Origin: Methanosphaera sp.
Lineage (GTDB): Archaea; Methanobacteriota; Methanobacteria; Methanobacteriales; Methanobacteriaceae
Reading direction: 5' to 3'
Assembly: GCF_016282985.1 (NCBI RefSeq)
Contig: NZ_JAEELZ010000034.1
Location: forward strand, 1-36,338
DNA length: 36,338 nucleotides
Shown: positions 1 to 8,751 of the stretch, in pieces
Numbering within the stretch: the first letter of the stretch is position 1
Layout of the letters: the number at the start of each line of letters is the position of its first letter
The notes under the pieces: generated by a model
The model's database searches: none
Seen by the model: only the letters and a program-made list of their open reading frames with translations
Told to the model about the DNA's origin: nothing
Program-made: the position numbers and the translations under genes

Positions 1-124
1 TATTATCTAAGAAGATATTATTTAGATTTTTATCAATCATAATTCTGTTTTTCAATGAAAATTGATAAATGTAATGTTTTTTAACCTAATTATATTAAAA
101 GTTTAAATACTAAAATATACTAAT

Positions 125-168
125 ATACCCATAGGGGTATAGGTATACTACTTATACTATAGGGGTAT
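125..168 (+). promoter_or_regulatory. Repeated ATAGGGGTAT element, likely operator
   Basis: The decamer ATAGGGGTAT occurs twice, at 131-140 and 159-168. The first copy is also the right half of a dyad (ATACCC at 125-130, GGGTAT at 135-140). A TATA-like TTTAAATAC lies at 102-110, which predicts a start near 131, inside the first copy. The second copy supplies the AGGGGT ribosome-binding site of the 30-codon ORF at 173. The placement suggests a repressor site or an RNA-level control element. This is inference; no regulator is identified. Confidence 0.4.
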
Positions 169-172
169 TAAA

Positions 173-265
173 ATGAATGACATAATAACAAGCAACATGA
201 GTGTTTTCATAGTACTATTCATAATGATATACACATTATATTTAGCAGAACACGCATATAATTAA
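173..265 (+). CDS. 30-aa membrane micropeptide (hypothetical)
   Basis: This ATG-initiated ORF has 30 codons and a TAA stop. An AGGGGT Shine-Dalgarno sequence lies 6 nt before the ATG. The product has a polar start (MNDIITSN), one hydrophobic stretch at about residues 10-26 rich in Ile, Val, Phe, Leu and Met, and a short polar tail (AEHAYN). It looks like a single-pass membrane peptide. A TATA-like box and the repeated ATAGGGGTAT element precede it. The family is not recognised. The AbrB-like gene starts 149 bp downstream on the same strand. Because the ORF is short, it could still be spurious; the good ribosome-binding site and coherent membrane segment favour a real gene. Confidence 0.45.
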   Translation: MNDIITSNMSVFIVLFIMIYTLYLAEHAYN

Positions 266-414
266 CAGATAATCATTTACTTATTTTTTTAAATTTTTTA
301 TAAACCAAACACACATCTTTTTTTTTAATGTAAATTACTGGCTTTTAATATTTTTCATAATCAATTTAAAATAAAAAATAGAAAGAATAAAATAGTACAA
401 AGAAGTGATGCCAA

Positions 415-573
415 ATGAAAATAGAAACAAGGCTTGACCAAAATTATCGAACAATGATACCAACAAAATACGTTGAAGAATATAAATTAGAGGAAGGAGA
501 TATTGTTCAATGGAATGAAAATGAAAAAGGTGAACTAACCATTACCTTTAAGAAAAGTAATTTATTTTCATAA
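415..573 (+). CDS. AbrB/MazE-like DNA-binding protein, 52 aa
   Basis: The 52-aa product fits the SpoVT-AbrB swapped-hairpin fold. An N-terminal strand (MKIETRLD) is followed by 'RTMIPTKYVEEYKLEEGDIV', the usual 'r.tIP..v.e.l.l..GD.v.w' pattern at residues 12-30. A final strand (ELTITFKK) follows at about 40-47. Such proteins bind DNA as dimers, either as transcription regulators or as antitoxins of toxin-antitoxin pairs. The start at 415 is the ATG that gives the full first strand; a GTGATG just upstream is out of frame or closes early. The gene lies 57 bp before the helicase gene and may share its transcript. No toxin-like gene follows it. Confidence 0.75.
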   Translation: MKIETRLDQNYRTMIPTKYVEEYKLEEGDIVQWNENEKGELTITFKKSNLFS

Positions 574-630
574 ACAACTATTATTTTTAATAAATTATAA
601 TTAAATGACTACATTATATCGGGTTTTAAT

Positions 631-2526
631 ATGAAAAAATACATTGAAAAATTAGTCGAATTAATTAACTATGAAAGAGAAGAAGAAATTAATTTAATGA
701 TTAACGAAATAAAAAAAATGTCTTCCATCGAAAGAGAAAGAGTTGGCAGAGCAATCGATGGTATGAAAGGTAAAAAACTAGGCAAAGAATTGGGAGAAAC
801 AATTGTACAATACGGTAGGTCCAAAGCAATAAATACGGAAATAAATATCGGGGATGTAGTTCTGGTTAGCAATGGAAATCCACTTAGTAGTCAATTAACT
901 GGTACTGTCACAGAAAAAGGAAACAAATACATAAAACTTGCATTCGATTCAAAAATTCCTCGTTGGGCGTTGAAAAAGAAAGTTAGATTAGATTTATATG
1001 TTAATGATATAACTTTTAGAAGAATGGAAGATAACTTAAAAAATCTATCAAACAAAGGTCAGAATGCACTGGAATATCATTTGAATTTAAAAAATCCTAA
1101 AAAAAATAATAATGTGTACCTGGAATACATTGATGAATCAATAAATGATTCACAAAAAATAGCTGTAAAAGAAAGTTTATCAACTCCCGATTTCTTCCTA
1201 ATTCATGGACCGTTTGGTACAGGCAAAACAAGAACACTTGTAGAACTGATATTTCAGGAAATCAGACAAAACCATAAAGTATTGGCAACAGCCGAAAGTA
1301 ATGCTGCTGTCGATAATTTACTTGAAAGGATTACTAATAATAAGAAAATTAAAGTAACAAGATTAGGCCATCCACAAAGAGTTTCAAAGGAAAACATAAC
1401 TTATACACTTGCATATAAAGTTCAAAACCATAACTTAGGTGCAAATCTTGAAAGTTACTATAATGTTATAGACGAATATGTGGAAGAAAGAAAATATTTT
1501 ACGAAACCTAGCCAAAACTATAGGAGAGGCATGACAGATAACCAGATTAAACAATATGCTTCACGAAATAAAAGTAGCAGAGGCGTTGATGCAAAAACAA
1601 TACAGTCAATGGCAAGATGGCTTGATTATAACAGCAAAATCAATGAATACTATGATAAAGTTAAAAAGCTTGAAAATAAAATCATTAATGAAATAATTGA
1701 AGAAAGTGATGTTATCATCTCTACAAATTCCTCTGCAGCATTAGATAGTATTGCAAACACCAAGTTTGATGTTGCAATAATTGATGAAGCATCCCAAACA
1801 ACAATACCTAGTGTTTTAATACCAATTGCAAAAGCCCATAGATTTATTCTGGCCGGAGACCATAAACAACTTCCTCCAACAATACTTAGTGATAAAGCTT
1901 ATGAATTGGAAGAAACATTATTTGAATCATTGATAGAAAAGTATCCACATAAATCTCAACTACTTAATGTTCAGTATCGTATGAATGAAAAACTAATGCA
2001 ATTCCCCAATGCTGCGTTTTATGGAAATATGCTCGAAAGTGATGAAGCAATTAAAAACATCACATTAAACGATATCATAGATGATGACGATAAGGTCATG
2101 AATTTTATTGATACCTCCATGATGGATAATAACGCTGAGGAACATCTAAATGATTCCAAATCATTTGTCAATAAACTTGAAGCAAGAATATGTCTTGAAC
2201 TTACAGAAGATTATATTAAAAAAGGTGTTAAAGAAAACCAAATAGGAATTATCAGTCCTTATGCAGATCAGGTTAAATTAATATCAGAAAAAACATCCAT
2301 TGAAGTTAAAAGTGTTGACGGTTTTCAGGGAAGAGAAAAGGAAATAATTATAATTTCTACTGTTAGAAGCAATAATAATGGAGAAATAGGATTTTTAAAT
2401 GATTTAAGGAGATTAAATGTCGCTATAACCAGAGCAAAAAGAAAACTTATTATAGTTGGCAACAAAAATACATTAAGCTACAATACAACTTATAAAAATC
2501 TGATAAAAAACTTGTTATATAATTAA
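631..2526 (+). CDS. SF1 DNA2/UPF1-like (IGHMBP2-type) helicase
   Basis: This 631-aa protein carries the full set of superfamily 1B helicase motifs: Walker A GPFGTGKT (193-200), motif Ia around TAESNAAVDNL (220-230), Walker B IIDEAS (383-388), motif III AGDHKQLPPT (408-417), motif IV QYRM (448-451), motif V SVDGFQGREKEI (561-572) and motif VI NVAITRAKRKL (596-606). The N-terminal ~170 residues contain a small beta-barrel (about 70-125) like the stalk/1B domain of IGHMBP2 and Dna2. It should be a 5'-3' ATP-dependent DNA or RNA helicase; there is no nuclease domain. The ORF appears complete, with ATG at 631 and TAA at 2524-2526. It converges on alaS across a 35-bp gap. The physiological substrate cannot be told from sequence. 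Confidence 0.93.
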   Translation: MKKYIEKLVELINYEREEEINLMINEIKKMSSIERERVGRAIDGMKGKKLGKELGETIVQYGRSKAINTEINIGDVVLVSNGNPLSSQLTGTVTEKGNKYIKLAFDSKIPRWALKKKVRLDLYVNDITFRRMEDNLKNLSNKGQNALEYHLNLKNPKKNNNVYLEYIDESINDSQKIAVKESLSTPDFFLIHGPFGTGKTRTLVELIFQEIRQNHKVLATAESNAAVDNLLERITNNKKIKVTRLGHPQRVSKENITYTLAYKVQNHNLGANLESYYNVIDEYVEERKYFTKPSQNYRRGMTDNQIKQYASRNKSSRGVDAKTIQSMARWLDYNSKINEYYDKVKKLENKIINEIIEESDVIISTNSSAALDSIANTKFDVAIIDEASQTTIPSVLIPIAKAHRFILAGDHKQLPPTILSDKAYELEETLFESLIEKYPHKSQLLNVQYRMNEKLMQFPNAAFYGNMLESDEAIKNITLNDIIDDDDKVMNFIDTSMMDNNAEEHLNDSKSFVNKLEARICLELTEDYIKKGVKENQIGIISPYADQVKLISEKTSIEVKSVDGFQGREKEIIIISTVRSNNNGEIGFLNDLRRLNVAITRAKRKLIIVGNKNTLSYNTTYKNLIKNLLYN

Positions 2527-2543
2527 AAATAATAAAAAAAAAG

Positions 2544-2562
2544 AATAATTAGTAAAATTATT
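2544..2562. terminator. Hairpin between convergent helicase gene and alaS
   Basis: AATAATT (2544-2550) pairs with AATTATT (2556-2562) across a 5-nt loop, a perfect 7-bp stem. The stem touches the last base of the alaS stop codon. On the minus strand it is followed by a run of nine Ts (plus-strand A run at 2534-2542), so it resembles an intrinsic terminator for alaS. It could act for both convergent genes. Confidence 0.5.
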
Positions 2563-5270
2563 TACCAACCATTAATTATATCCTTAATTGCTTGGAATGC
2601 TTCATCTTGTTTATCCAGTTGAGTCATTCCGGCACCTTGTGCGAGGTTTGGTTTTCCTCCACCACGACCACCAAGGAATTCTCCAATGGTTTTTATAGCA
2701 TCCCCCATTTTAAGACCTTGACCAACAACAGCATCATTTGCACATGCTACAATATTACCATCACTGTTAATTACTATAGCAATATCAGCTACCTGATCTT
2801 TTTCAACCAAGTTTGTTGCAATACCTCTTAATTGTCCGGCATCAGCATCCAATATCTGTGTTAATAATCTGTAACCGTTTACTTCTTCAACATTATCTTG
2901 TAATGAGGCTATTTTTGCTTCAGCTAACTGTTTTTCAAGTGCTTTAATTGTTTTCTGCTGTTCTTTCCATTCATTAAAGAATCTGTTACATGTTTTTGGT
3001 AATTGATCTGCATCTACTCCAAACACTTCACTACTTTCTCTTAAGATATCATCAATTTCTTGGATTTTATTGATTGCTGAATCTGCAACTGCATATTCTA
3101 TACGTTCAACACCATCCTGCACTCTTTCTGTTCTGAGTACTTTGATGATTCCAACATCCCCTGTAGTCTGTACGTGTGTACCTGCACATGCTTCCACATC
3201 TACTCCAGGTATTTCAACTACTCTTATATCTTTACCAGGCACTATACCCCCCTGGTATAATTTGAATCCATATTTTACTTCTGCATCTGTTCTGTCATAC
3301 CATTGTATGTTTACTGGGAGGTTTTGTTTTACGTATTCATTTGCTAGTTTTTCAATTTCCTTAAGGTCATCGACTGTGATACGTTTGTAGTGTGAAAGGT
3401 CGATTCTTGTTTTTTCTATTCCGTTTTGTGAACCTGCTTGCCAAATGTGTTTTCCCAATACTTTTCTTGCTGAAGCAATGATTAAGTGAGTTGCTGAATG
3501 GTTACTTGTTAATAAATCTCTTCTTAAAGCATCTATTGCTCCACTAACTTCTTCACCAACAATTCCATCAAGTTTTTCAATATCTTCTTTAGCTACGTGG
3601 TGTAAGACTACTCCATCAACTTTTTCAGCATATTCAATGTTGAGTATAGTTCCATCAGCTCTTGTTAATGTACCTTCATCTGATGGTTGACCTCCACCTT
3701 CAGGATAGTATATTGTTTGATCCAAGATTATTTTGTTTGAATCTTCAACTCCTAAAACTTTTGCTGTGAATTCTCTTTGAGTTAAATCATCATAGAACGC
3801 TAAGTATGTTTGAGGATAATCAAGTTCTAATGGTTCTACTTCTTCTTCATCTTCTTCTTCATGTGCTGCTGCTATTTGAGTGTAGAAGTTATCAGGTATA
3901 TTTGCATCAAAGTCATAGTCTTTACATATGCTTTCTACTGTTTCAGGAGGTATTCCATTGGAATCATAGAAGTTAATAAGCATATCTGTTGGGAATGAAT
4001 TGATATTGTCTTTTTTGAGTTTGTCTATGGAACGTTTAACGAGATTTTTACCTTTGGTTAATGTTGTATGATACCTTTCTTCTTCTAAATCAGTAATGTT
4101 TAGAATATGTGCTGCATTATCTTTGATTTCCGGATATGTTTGGCTAAGGAAATCCAATTGTATTTTCATAATGTCAGATAATGATTCTTTTAGTCCTAAT
4201 TCATTCATGTATTTAACTGTTCTTCTTAGAACTAATCTTGCAAGGTATCCTTCTTTAACATTTGATGGTATTATTCCATCTGCTAACATGAAGCTTAAAC
4301 ATCGTGTATGATCTGCTACAATATATATTGCTTCCATTGGAGCTGTTGCTTCTTTTAATACTTCAGGATCTAATGATAATTTTTCTGCTACTTTTTTACG
4401 TAAAAGTTTTAAGTCTGAAATATCTTCTAAATCCATCATTCCAGCAATTCTTGCATTTTCTGATAGAATTTCTGTGTCCAGTTCCACTCCACTAAGGTCT
4501 GTGAGTTTGTCTATTACTGGTCCAAATGTTGCATCATATGCAGTTGGTGTTCCCTGGCTTACCCATGCAATACGTTCCAAACCATATCCTGTATCTACAA
4601 TTCTTAATGGAATTTCCTTTAGTCCCTCTTTTGTTGTTGCATATTGGATAAATACCAATGTTGCTAGTTCTACCCCATGAGCACATATTTCATAGGAGGG
4701 TCCTTCATTTCCTCCACCTTTCCACCAAGATTCAATGTATGATATTTCTTCAGGGTTTATTCCTATGCTTACTAAGAATTCAAAACAGTACCTTAAGGTT
4801 TGGTCTTTCCAGTATACCGGATTGTCATCTGAGTTGAATGCATGGTGTGCTCCCATAGTAAAACAGGTCATGTGTCTTCCTGATCTTCCAACATTGTCAA
4901 CATCGTTTAATCTAATTGATGGTTGTGCAATTGTAAGAGGATTTGCTGGAGGTCTTACCATTCCACTGGTTACCCATGGTTGGAAATCATAAATTGATGC
5001 ACCTACTAAAAATACATCATTTCTCCATCTTTTTGCTAGAACTGGGTATCTATCTATAGGGGTGTGATTGTTATTTTTGAAAAATTCCCTAAATTGTTTT
5101 TGAATACCCATTAAATCAAATTGTTTGTTTGTAACCGGATTACCTATGAATTCGTATTCATCACATGGAGCATCTCCACAAGTTGATCTTTCTTTAATAG
5201 ACCAAAAGGTTTGTCCACATTTACTACAAACTTGCTTTTTAAAACCTAAGTCTTCTAATTCAAAAGTCAT
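2562..5270 (-). CDS. alaS: Alanyl-tRNA synthetase
   Basis: This 902-aa class II synthetase charges tRNA-Ala with alanine. The archaeal N-terminal Cys cluster is present (C15, C18, C31, C36), probably a zinc site. Class II motif 2 lies around IRLNDVDNVGRSGRH (119-133) and motif 3 around GYLARLVLRR (341-350). The editing domain that clears Ser-tRNA and Gly-tRNA has HSATH at 591-595 and CAGTH at 695-699. A C-terminal C-Ala domain ends in a glycine-rich GGRGGGKP segment. An acidic insertion (EEEDEEEVEP) lies at about 471-480. The gene closes the ribosomal stalk cluster but starts 205 bp after rpl12, behind a terminator hairpin, so it probably has its own promoter. The ribosome-binding site is weak (GTGAGT). 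Confidence 0.98.
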   Translation of the reverse strand: MTFELEDLGFKKQVCSKCGQTFWSIKERSTCGDAPCDEYEFIGNPVTNKQFDLMGIQKQFREFFKNNNHTPIDRYPVLAKRWRNDVFLVGASIYDFQPWVTSGMVRPPANPLTIAQPSIRLNDVDNVGRSGRHMTCFTMGAHHAFNSDDNPVYWKDQTLRYCFEFLVSIGINPEEISYIESWWKGGGNEGPSYEICAHGVELATLVFIQYATTKEGLKEIPLRIVDTGYGLERIAWVSQGTPTAYDATFGPVIDKLTDLSGVELDTEILSENARIAGMMDLEDISDLKLLRKKVAEKLSLDPEVLKEATAPMEAIYIVADHTRCLSFMLADGIIPSNVKEGYLARLVLRRTVKYMNELGLKESLSDIMKIQLDFLSQTYPEIKDNAAHILNITDLEEERYHTTLTKGKNLVKRSIDKLKKDNINSFPTDMLINFYDSNGIPPETVESICKDYDFDANIPDNFYTQIAAAHEEEDEEEVEPLELDYPQTYLAFYDDLTQREFTAKVLGVEDSNKIILDQTIYYPEGGGQPSDEGTLTRADGTILNIEYAEKVDGVVLHHVAKEDIEKLDGIVGEEVSGAIDALRRDLLTSNHSATHLIIASARKVLGKHIWQAGSQNGIEKTRIDLSHYKRITVDDLKEIEKLANEYVKQNLPVNIQWYDRTDAEVKYGFKLYQGGIVPGKDIRVVEIPGVDVEACAGTHVQTTGDVGIIKVLRTERVQDGVERIEYAVADSAINKIQEIDDILRESSEVFGVDADQLPKTCNRFFNEWKEQQKTIKALEKQLAEAKIASLQDNVEEVNGYRLLTQILDADAGQLRGIATNLVEKDQVADIAIVINSDGNIVACANDAVVGQGLKMGDAIKTIGEFLGGRGGGKPNLAQGAGMTQLDKQDEAFQAIKDIINGW

Positions 5271-5440
5271 AAATTACTCACTGTAAAATGTTTATATTAA
5301 TAATTAATGATTAAGTTATAAATTAATAATTCATTATGATTAAATTTATGTTTAAAATAGTATAAAAAAGTATTCAGTTAGATAAGAAGTAAATAAAAAT
5401 CATTGAAAAATATTTTTAGAAATAGCTTTTTTTGGAGTTT

Positions 5441-5481
5441 AATAAAAGATAAAAAAGAAAGGTTGGATAAGTTACTTATCC
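5441..5481 (-). terminator. Intrinsic-type terminator of rpl12, containing its stop codon
   Basis: On the minus strand GGATAAG-TAA-CTTATCC forms a perfect 7-bp stem with a 3-nt loop (5465-5481). It is followed by AACC and a T-rich tract (complement of 5441-5460). The TAA stop of the stalk protein gene (5476-5478) lies in the left arm of the stem. Confidence 0.65.
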
Positions 5482-5784
5482 GAATAAAGCACCTAAACCA
5501 GCTGCTGCTGCTTCTTCTTCTGCTTCTTCTTCTTCCTCTTCTTCTTCAGGTTCTTCTTCTGCTGCTTCTGCTGCTGCAGGTGCTGCTGCTCCTGCTGCAG
5601 GTGCTGCTACAGCTGCTGTTGCGATTGCTTCTTCAATATCTACATCTTCTAATGATGCAATTAAAGCTTTTACTCTTGCATCGTCTGCGTCAATTCCAGC
5701 TGCTGATAAGATAGCTGCTACGTTTTCTTCGTTAATTTCTTTTTCTGCTGCGTTTAATAATAATGCTGCGTATACGTATTCCAT
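5476..5784 (-). CDS. rpl12: Ribosomal protein P1 (aL12), stalk protein
   Basis: This 102-aa archaeal/eukaryotic-type P1 stalk protein is unrelated to bacterial L7/L12. Its N-terminal helical dimerisation domain (about 1-55, starting [17 protein letters not shown]) binds the P0 C-terminal spine. An Ala/Pro hinge and a Glu-rich stretch follow, and the protein ends in [10 protein letters not shown], the tail that recruits translation GTPases. The same ten-residue ending is found on the P0 homologue next door. It follows rpl10 after 141 bp with its own TATA-like box and a palindrome near the predicted start, fitting separate or boosted expression since P1 is multicopy per ribosome. The ribosome-binding site is AAAGGTGT. 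Confidence 0.97.
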   Translation of the reverse strand: MEYVYAALLLNAAEKEINEENVAAILSAAGIDADDARVKALIASLEDVDIEEAIATAAVAAPAAGAAAPAAAEAAEEEPEEEEEEEEAEEEAAAAGLGALFG

Positions 5785-5819
5785 GTTAATACACCTTTTA
5801 ATTTTAATATATATTTTTT

Positions 5820-5867
5820 ATTGTAAATAATTACAATCGATTTTTTTCTTTTTAAATCTTTATAAAG
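5820..5867 (-). promoter_or_regulatory. rpl12 promoter with palindrome at predicted start
   Basis: Read on the minus strand, a TATA box CTTTATAAA (5859-5867) is followed about 25 nt later by ATTGTAA-TTAT-TTACAAT (5837-5820), a perfect 7-bp inverted repeat with a 4-nt spacer. The predicted transcription start falls at the outer edge of the palindrome. The transcript could therefore begin with a hairpin, or a dimeric regulator could bind here. Confidence 0.45.
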
Positions 5868-5925
5868 TAAATCTCAATTTGCTATTAAGATTTGTAATTT
5901 TCCTTAGTTTACTAGTACCTTGAGT

Positions 5926-6921
5926 CTATCCGAATAAAGCTCCGAGTCCTGCTGCTGCAGATTCTTCTTCGTCTTCTTCTTCTTCGACTTCTTCTTCTTC
6001 AGGTTCTTCTGTATTATCTGCAGGTGCTTCTGTTGCTGCAGGTACGGAGTTAAGTTTTTCACTTAATTCATCGTCTAATGCATCAGAACTTAATAATGAT
6101 GCTACAGCTAACATTTGAGCATATGCTTTAGATAATATTTTATCAGTTGTTTCAGAAGTTAATATATTAGCATTGATTGCTAAGTTCATAGCTTCAGTGG
6201 CTGCTTTCTGTATGAGTATAGGAGCAGATTCACTGTTTACTATACCTGCATTAACTGATAAGTTAATTGCATTTTGATATGCAGTTGCAATTGTTTGAAG
6301 AGTTTCTTCTTCATCAATTTTAAGAACATCTGCAGTATATATTGTATCTCCTTCACAAACTGCTAGTAAGTCCATTCCCACTTCCATTGGGTAGATTTCA
6401 AGTTTGGTTAAAACATCTGCAACGTTTTTAGGAACTGGTTCCCCTTCTTTTACAACAGTTGCATCTTCTTGAACTACAATTGATCCTTTGTCAATTTTTG
6501 CAGGAATTCCTGCTTGTTGTAATTCACCAAGGATAGGTCCTGGTGGGAAAGATGTATCTCCTGCTGGAACTACAATATCAGCTGGAGCAATAGCACCAGC
6601 TTTTGCTGGAGCTTCCGTTTTACTATCTTCTAAGATTTTAAATAGTTTGAAAGGATTCATTTCTGTGAAGACCATTGCTGGTTGACCTTCAAGGTAGTCT
6701 GCTAAACCTTCAACATCTTTGTTGGAGTTTGCTAAAGCAATTTTAATGAAGTTTTTACGTGACATTTTGAGTATTGCTTTGTCACCTAAAGTTCTTCTCA
6801 TGGTTTGTAATTGTGGTGCTGGGATATCAGCTAAGTTTACAATACCTATGATTTCATTATTATTGGTTAACTCTTCAAGTTCAGCTACTTTTTCTTTTTT
6901 CCAATCTGCAACATGTGGCAT
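5926..6921 (-). CDS. rpl10: Ribosomal protein uL10 (P0)
   Basis: The 331-aa archaeal P0 has an N-terminal rRNA-binding domain (about 1-100), the archaeal/eukaryotic insertion domain (about 105-180), helical spine segments that bind P1 dimers (about 215-290), and an acidic tail ending [10 protein letters not shown], identical to the end of P1. It anchors the stalk to the GTPase-associated centre with uL11. The ATG (6921-6919) directly follows the rpl1 TAG stop with no gap. Its AGGGTGAT ribosome-binding site lies in the last codons of rpl1, so the two genes are translationally linked. Confidence 0.98.
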   Translation of the reverse strand: MPHVADWKKEKVAELEELTNNNEIIGIVNLADIPAPQLQTMRRTLGDKAILKMSRKNFIKIALANSNKDVEGLADYLEGQPAMVFTEMNPFKLFKILEDSKTEAPAKAGAIAPADIVVPAGDTSFPPGPILGELQQAGIPAKIDKGSIVVQEDATVVKEGEPVPKNVADVLTKLEIYPMEVGMDLLAVCEGDTIYTADVLKIDEEETLQTIATAYQNAINLSVNAGIVNSESAPILIQKAATEAMNLAINANILTSETTDKILSKAYAQMLAVASLLSSDALDDELSEKLNSVPAATEAPADNTEEPEEEEVEEEEDEEESAAAGLGALFG

Positions 6922-7560
6922 CTAGATCACCCTCGTTACAGGTCCCATTGTTGTTTTAATATACAAAGCCTTGATTTGTTTTTGACCTTTTTCAAGGTTT
7001 CTATCAAGAACATCTAATACAGCATCCACATTTTCAGCAATTTGTGCTTCAGTCATATCTTCGGATCCTACAATAGATTGTATAATAGGTTGGTCTTTCA
7101 CTCTTACTTTAACTGTGCTTCTTAATCTTCCTAATATTACTTCTGGATTTGCACTTGCTGGAATTGGTTTAGGCATTTTTTTCCTTGGTCCTAAAACAGG
7201 TCCTAAGAATCTACCTACTGTTGGCATTAAGTCAGATTGAGCAACAAAGAAATCATAGGAATTTGCTATTTTTTTAGCTTCTGCTCTGTTTTTTCCATAA
7301 GCTTCTAATTGTTCTTTGTCAATTACTAAATCTGCACCAGCTTTTTCAGCTTGGTATGCTAATTCACCTTCAGCAATAAATGCAATTTTAACATCTTTTC
7401 CACGTCCATTAGGGAGAAGCACTTCTTCATCTAAACGGTTTTCTGGTTTGTTTACGTCTAAATCGTTGATGGTTATGACCACATCAATAGACTGTGTGAA
7501 GTTTCTCGGTTTTGATTCTTCTAAAACCTTCTTCACTGCTTCTTCAATAACTTGTGTCAT
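6922..7560 (-). CDS. rpl1: Ribosomal protein uL1
   Basis: This 212-aa product has the usual archaeal L1 length. It carries the L1 signature region '[19 protein letters not shown]' and the C-terminal GPV motif ([10 protein letters not shown]). It binds the L1 stalk of 23S rRNA. In methanococci L1 is known to repress its own operon by binding its mRNA. Here the gene has its own TATA box 152 bp downstream of rpl11, a palindrome at the predicted start and a leader hairpin just before a strong ribosome-binding site (TTGGAGGAAAT). The start is the ATG 3' of that site. It forms an operon with rpl10. Confidence 0.98.
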   Translation of the reverse strand: MTQVIEEAVKKVLEESKPRNFTQSIDVVITINDLDVNKPENRLDEEVLLPNGRGKDVKIAFIAEGELAYQAEKAGADLVIDKEQLEAYGKNRAEAKKIANSYDFFVAQSDLMPTVGRFLGPVLGPRKKMPKPIPASANPEVILGRLRSTVKVRVKDQPIIQSIVGSEDMTEAQIAENVDAVLDVLDRNLEKGQKQIKALYIKTTMGPVTRVI

Positions 7561-7575
7561 TCAATTTCCTCCAAA

Positions 7576-7600
7576 GAACTAGATTAAAAAATCATAGTTC
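7576..7600 (-). promoter_or_regulatory. Leader hairpin before the rpl1 ribosome-binding site
   Basis: On the minus strand GAACTA-T-GATT-TTTT-AATC-TAGTTC folds into a 10-bp stem with a single bulged T and a TTTT loop. It ends a few nucleotides before the GGAGG of rpl1. A bulged stem in the leader of an L1 operon is a candidate site for L1 autoregulation; that role is inference. Confidence 0.4.
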
Positions 7601-7614
7601 AACGTGTAATAATT

Positions 7615-7653
7615 AATGTAAATTGTACATTGTATAAAATTTTTATATTTAAA
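7615..7653 (-). promoter_or_regulatory. rpl1-rpl10 promoter with dyad at predicted start
   Basis: On the minus strand a TATA box TTTAAATATA (7653-7644) is followed about 25 nt later by the inverted repeat AATGTA-CAATT-TACATT (7631-7615). The TTTACA/TGTAA character and the position match the palindrome in front of rpl12. Confidence 0.45.
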
Positions 7654-7712
7654 GCCTAATCGTAATTGATTAATATCATTAAATAATTAATACGTTACAG
7701 AATAGATTATGA

Positions 7713-8198
7713 TTAGTAATTATCAAATACTGCGTCATAATCACCATTATCGATGTCTTTTTGGGTGTCACGGCCATCTTTACCTTCGACATTGATTCCC
7801 ATACTTACACATGTACCGATTACTTCTTTGGTTGCATGTTTGTAATCATTTGCAAGTAAGTCATCGAATTTCATTCTTGCAACTTTAAATGCTTGTTCAA
7901 CTGTGAAATCAGCTGCAACTTCTGTACCTGGTTCATGTGAACCACTACCAATACCTAGTTCTTCAAGAACTAATGCAGTAGTTGGTGGAGTACCTACAGA
8001 TATTTCAAAGTCTTTTGTATCCATATCTGCTGTGATTTTTACTGGTACTTTCATTCCGCTGAAATCAGCAGTTTTTTTGTTGATTTCTTCAACAACTTGC
8101 ATCATATTAATACCTAATGGACCTATAGCTGGACCTAATGGTGGTCCCGGTGTGGCTTTTCCACCTTCCACTAGGATTTCAATAGTTTGACTAGCCAC
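7713..8198 (-). CDS. rpl11: Ribosomal protein uL11
   Basis: The 161-aa uL11 binds the GTPase-associated region of 23S rRNA at the stalk base. The N-terminal domain shows the Pro/Gly-rich signature '[20 protein letters not shown]' (12-31), and the C-terminal RNA-binding domain runs to about residue 145 ([17 protein letters not shown]). The start is GTG (8198-8196), fused to the spt5 stop as TAGTG (1-nt overlap) and preceded by AAAGGAGG. The two genes are clearly co-transcribed and translationally coupled. Confidence 0.98.
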   Translation of the reverse strand: MASQTIEILVEGGKATPGPPLGPAIGPLGINMMQVVEEINKKTADFSGMKVPVKITADMDTKDFEISVGTPPTTALVLEELGIGSGSHEPGTEVAADFTVEQAFKVARMKFDDLLANDYKHATKEVIGTCVSMGINVEGKDGRDTQKDIDNGDYDAVFDNY

Positions 8199-8641
8199 TA
8201 TTCAGCCTCCTTTTGTATTAATCTGATTTGGTCACCCTTCACGGTAACAGGGATAGGAACTGCTGCTTCTATTAATTCAAGAACAACATCCTCTTTTGTT
8301 TCATCAATTCTGACTACTTTAGCTTTTTCATCCTTGAATGGTCCACTTGTTAATACAACAATACTACCTTTAGCAATGTTGGACATTGCAGGTTCTGGAT
8401 TCAAGAATTTTTTAAGTTCTTCAAAAGCCATGTCACCTTCGACTAAACCCCTCAAATTAGGAACTTTGAGTGCAGGATGCCTCATATCTAATGCTTGTTC
8501 GGATTCGACAAAAATGTAACCTTGCATTTCTTCAGGAGATAAAATAGCTTTTATTCCAAGATCTTCATGCTTGACACTTTGTGCTAATAAACTAGCTACA
8601 TTTTTCTCTTGTCCCATAGCTGCTCTCATTGCATAAAACAT
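8198..8641 (-). CDS. spt5: Transcription elongation factor Spt5 (NusG-like)
   Basis: The 147-aa archaeal Spt5 has an N-terminal NGN domain (about 1-85, [20 protein letters not shown]) that contacts RNA polymerase and a C-terminal KOW domain (about 90-145, [20 protein letters not shown]) that can bind the ribosome. It acts with Spt4 as a processivity factor; spt4 is not in this window. The neighbours secE and rpl11 keep the order known from bacteria (secE-nusG-rplK). The start is the ATG at 8641 with GAAAGTGA upstream. Confidence 0.96.
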   Translation of the reverse strand: MFYAMRAAMGQEKNVASLLAQSVKHEDLGIKAILSPEEMQGYIFVESEQALDMRHPALKVPNLRGLVEGDMAFEELKKFLNPEPAMSNIAKGSIVVLTSGPFKDEKAKVVRIDETKEDVVLELIEAAVPIPVTVKGDQIRLIQKEAE

Positions 8642-8751
8642 ATTTTCACTTTCTTGATTGATTTAAGATTTTTTTATCTTATTTTACTAATATTAATTAA
8701 TAATATTTTTTCTTGTTTATATTGATTCTTAATGGTTTAAAAACTTTAGAT

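Noticed and set aside
5403-5714. A plus-strand ORF with long Leu runs opposite rpl12
   Set aside because: It is the complement of the Glu/Ala-rich tail of P1; the Leu runs come from CTT/CTG repeats.
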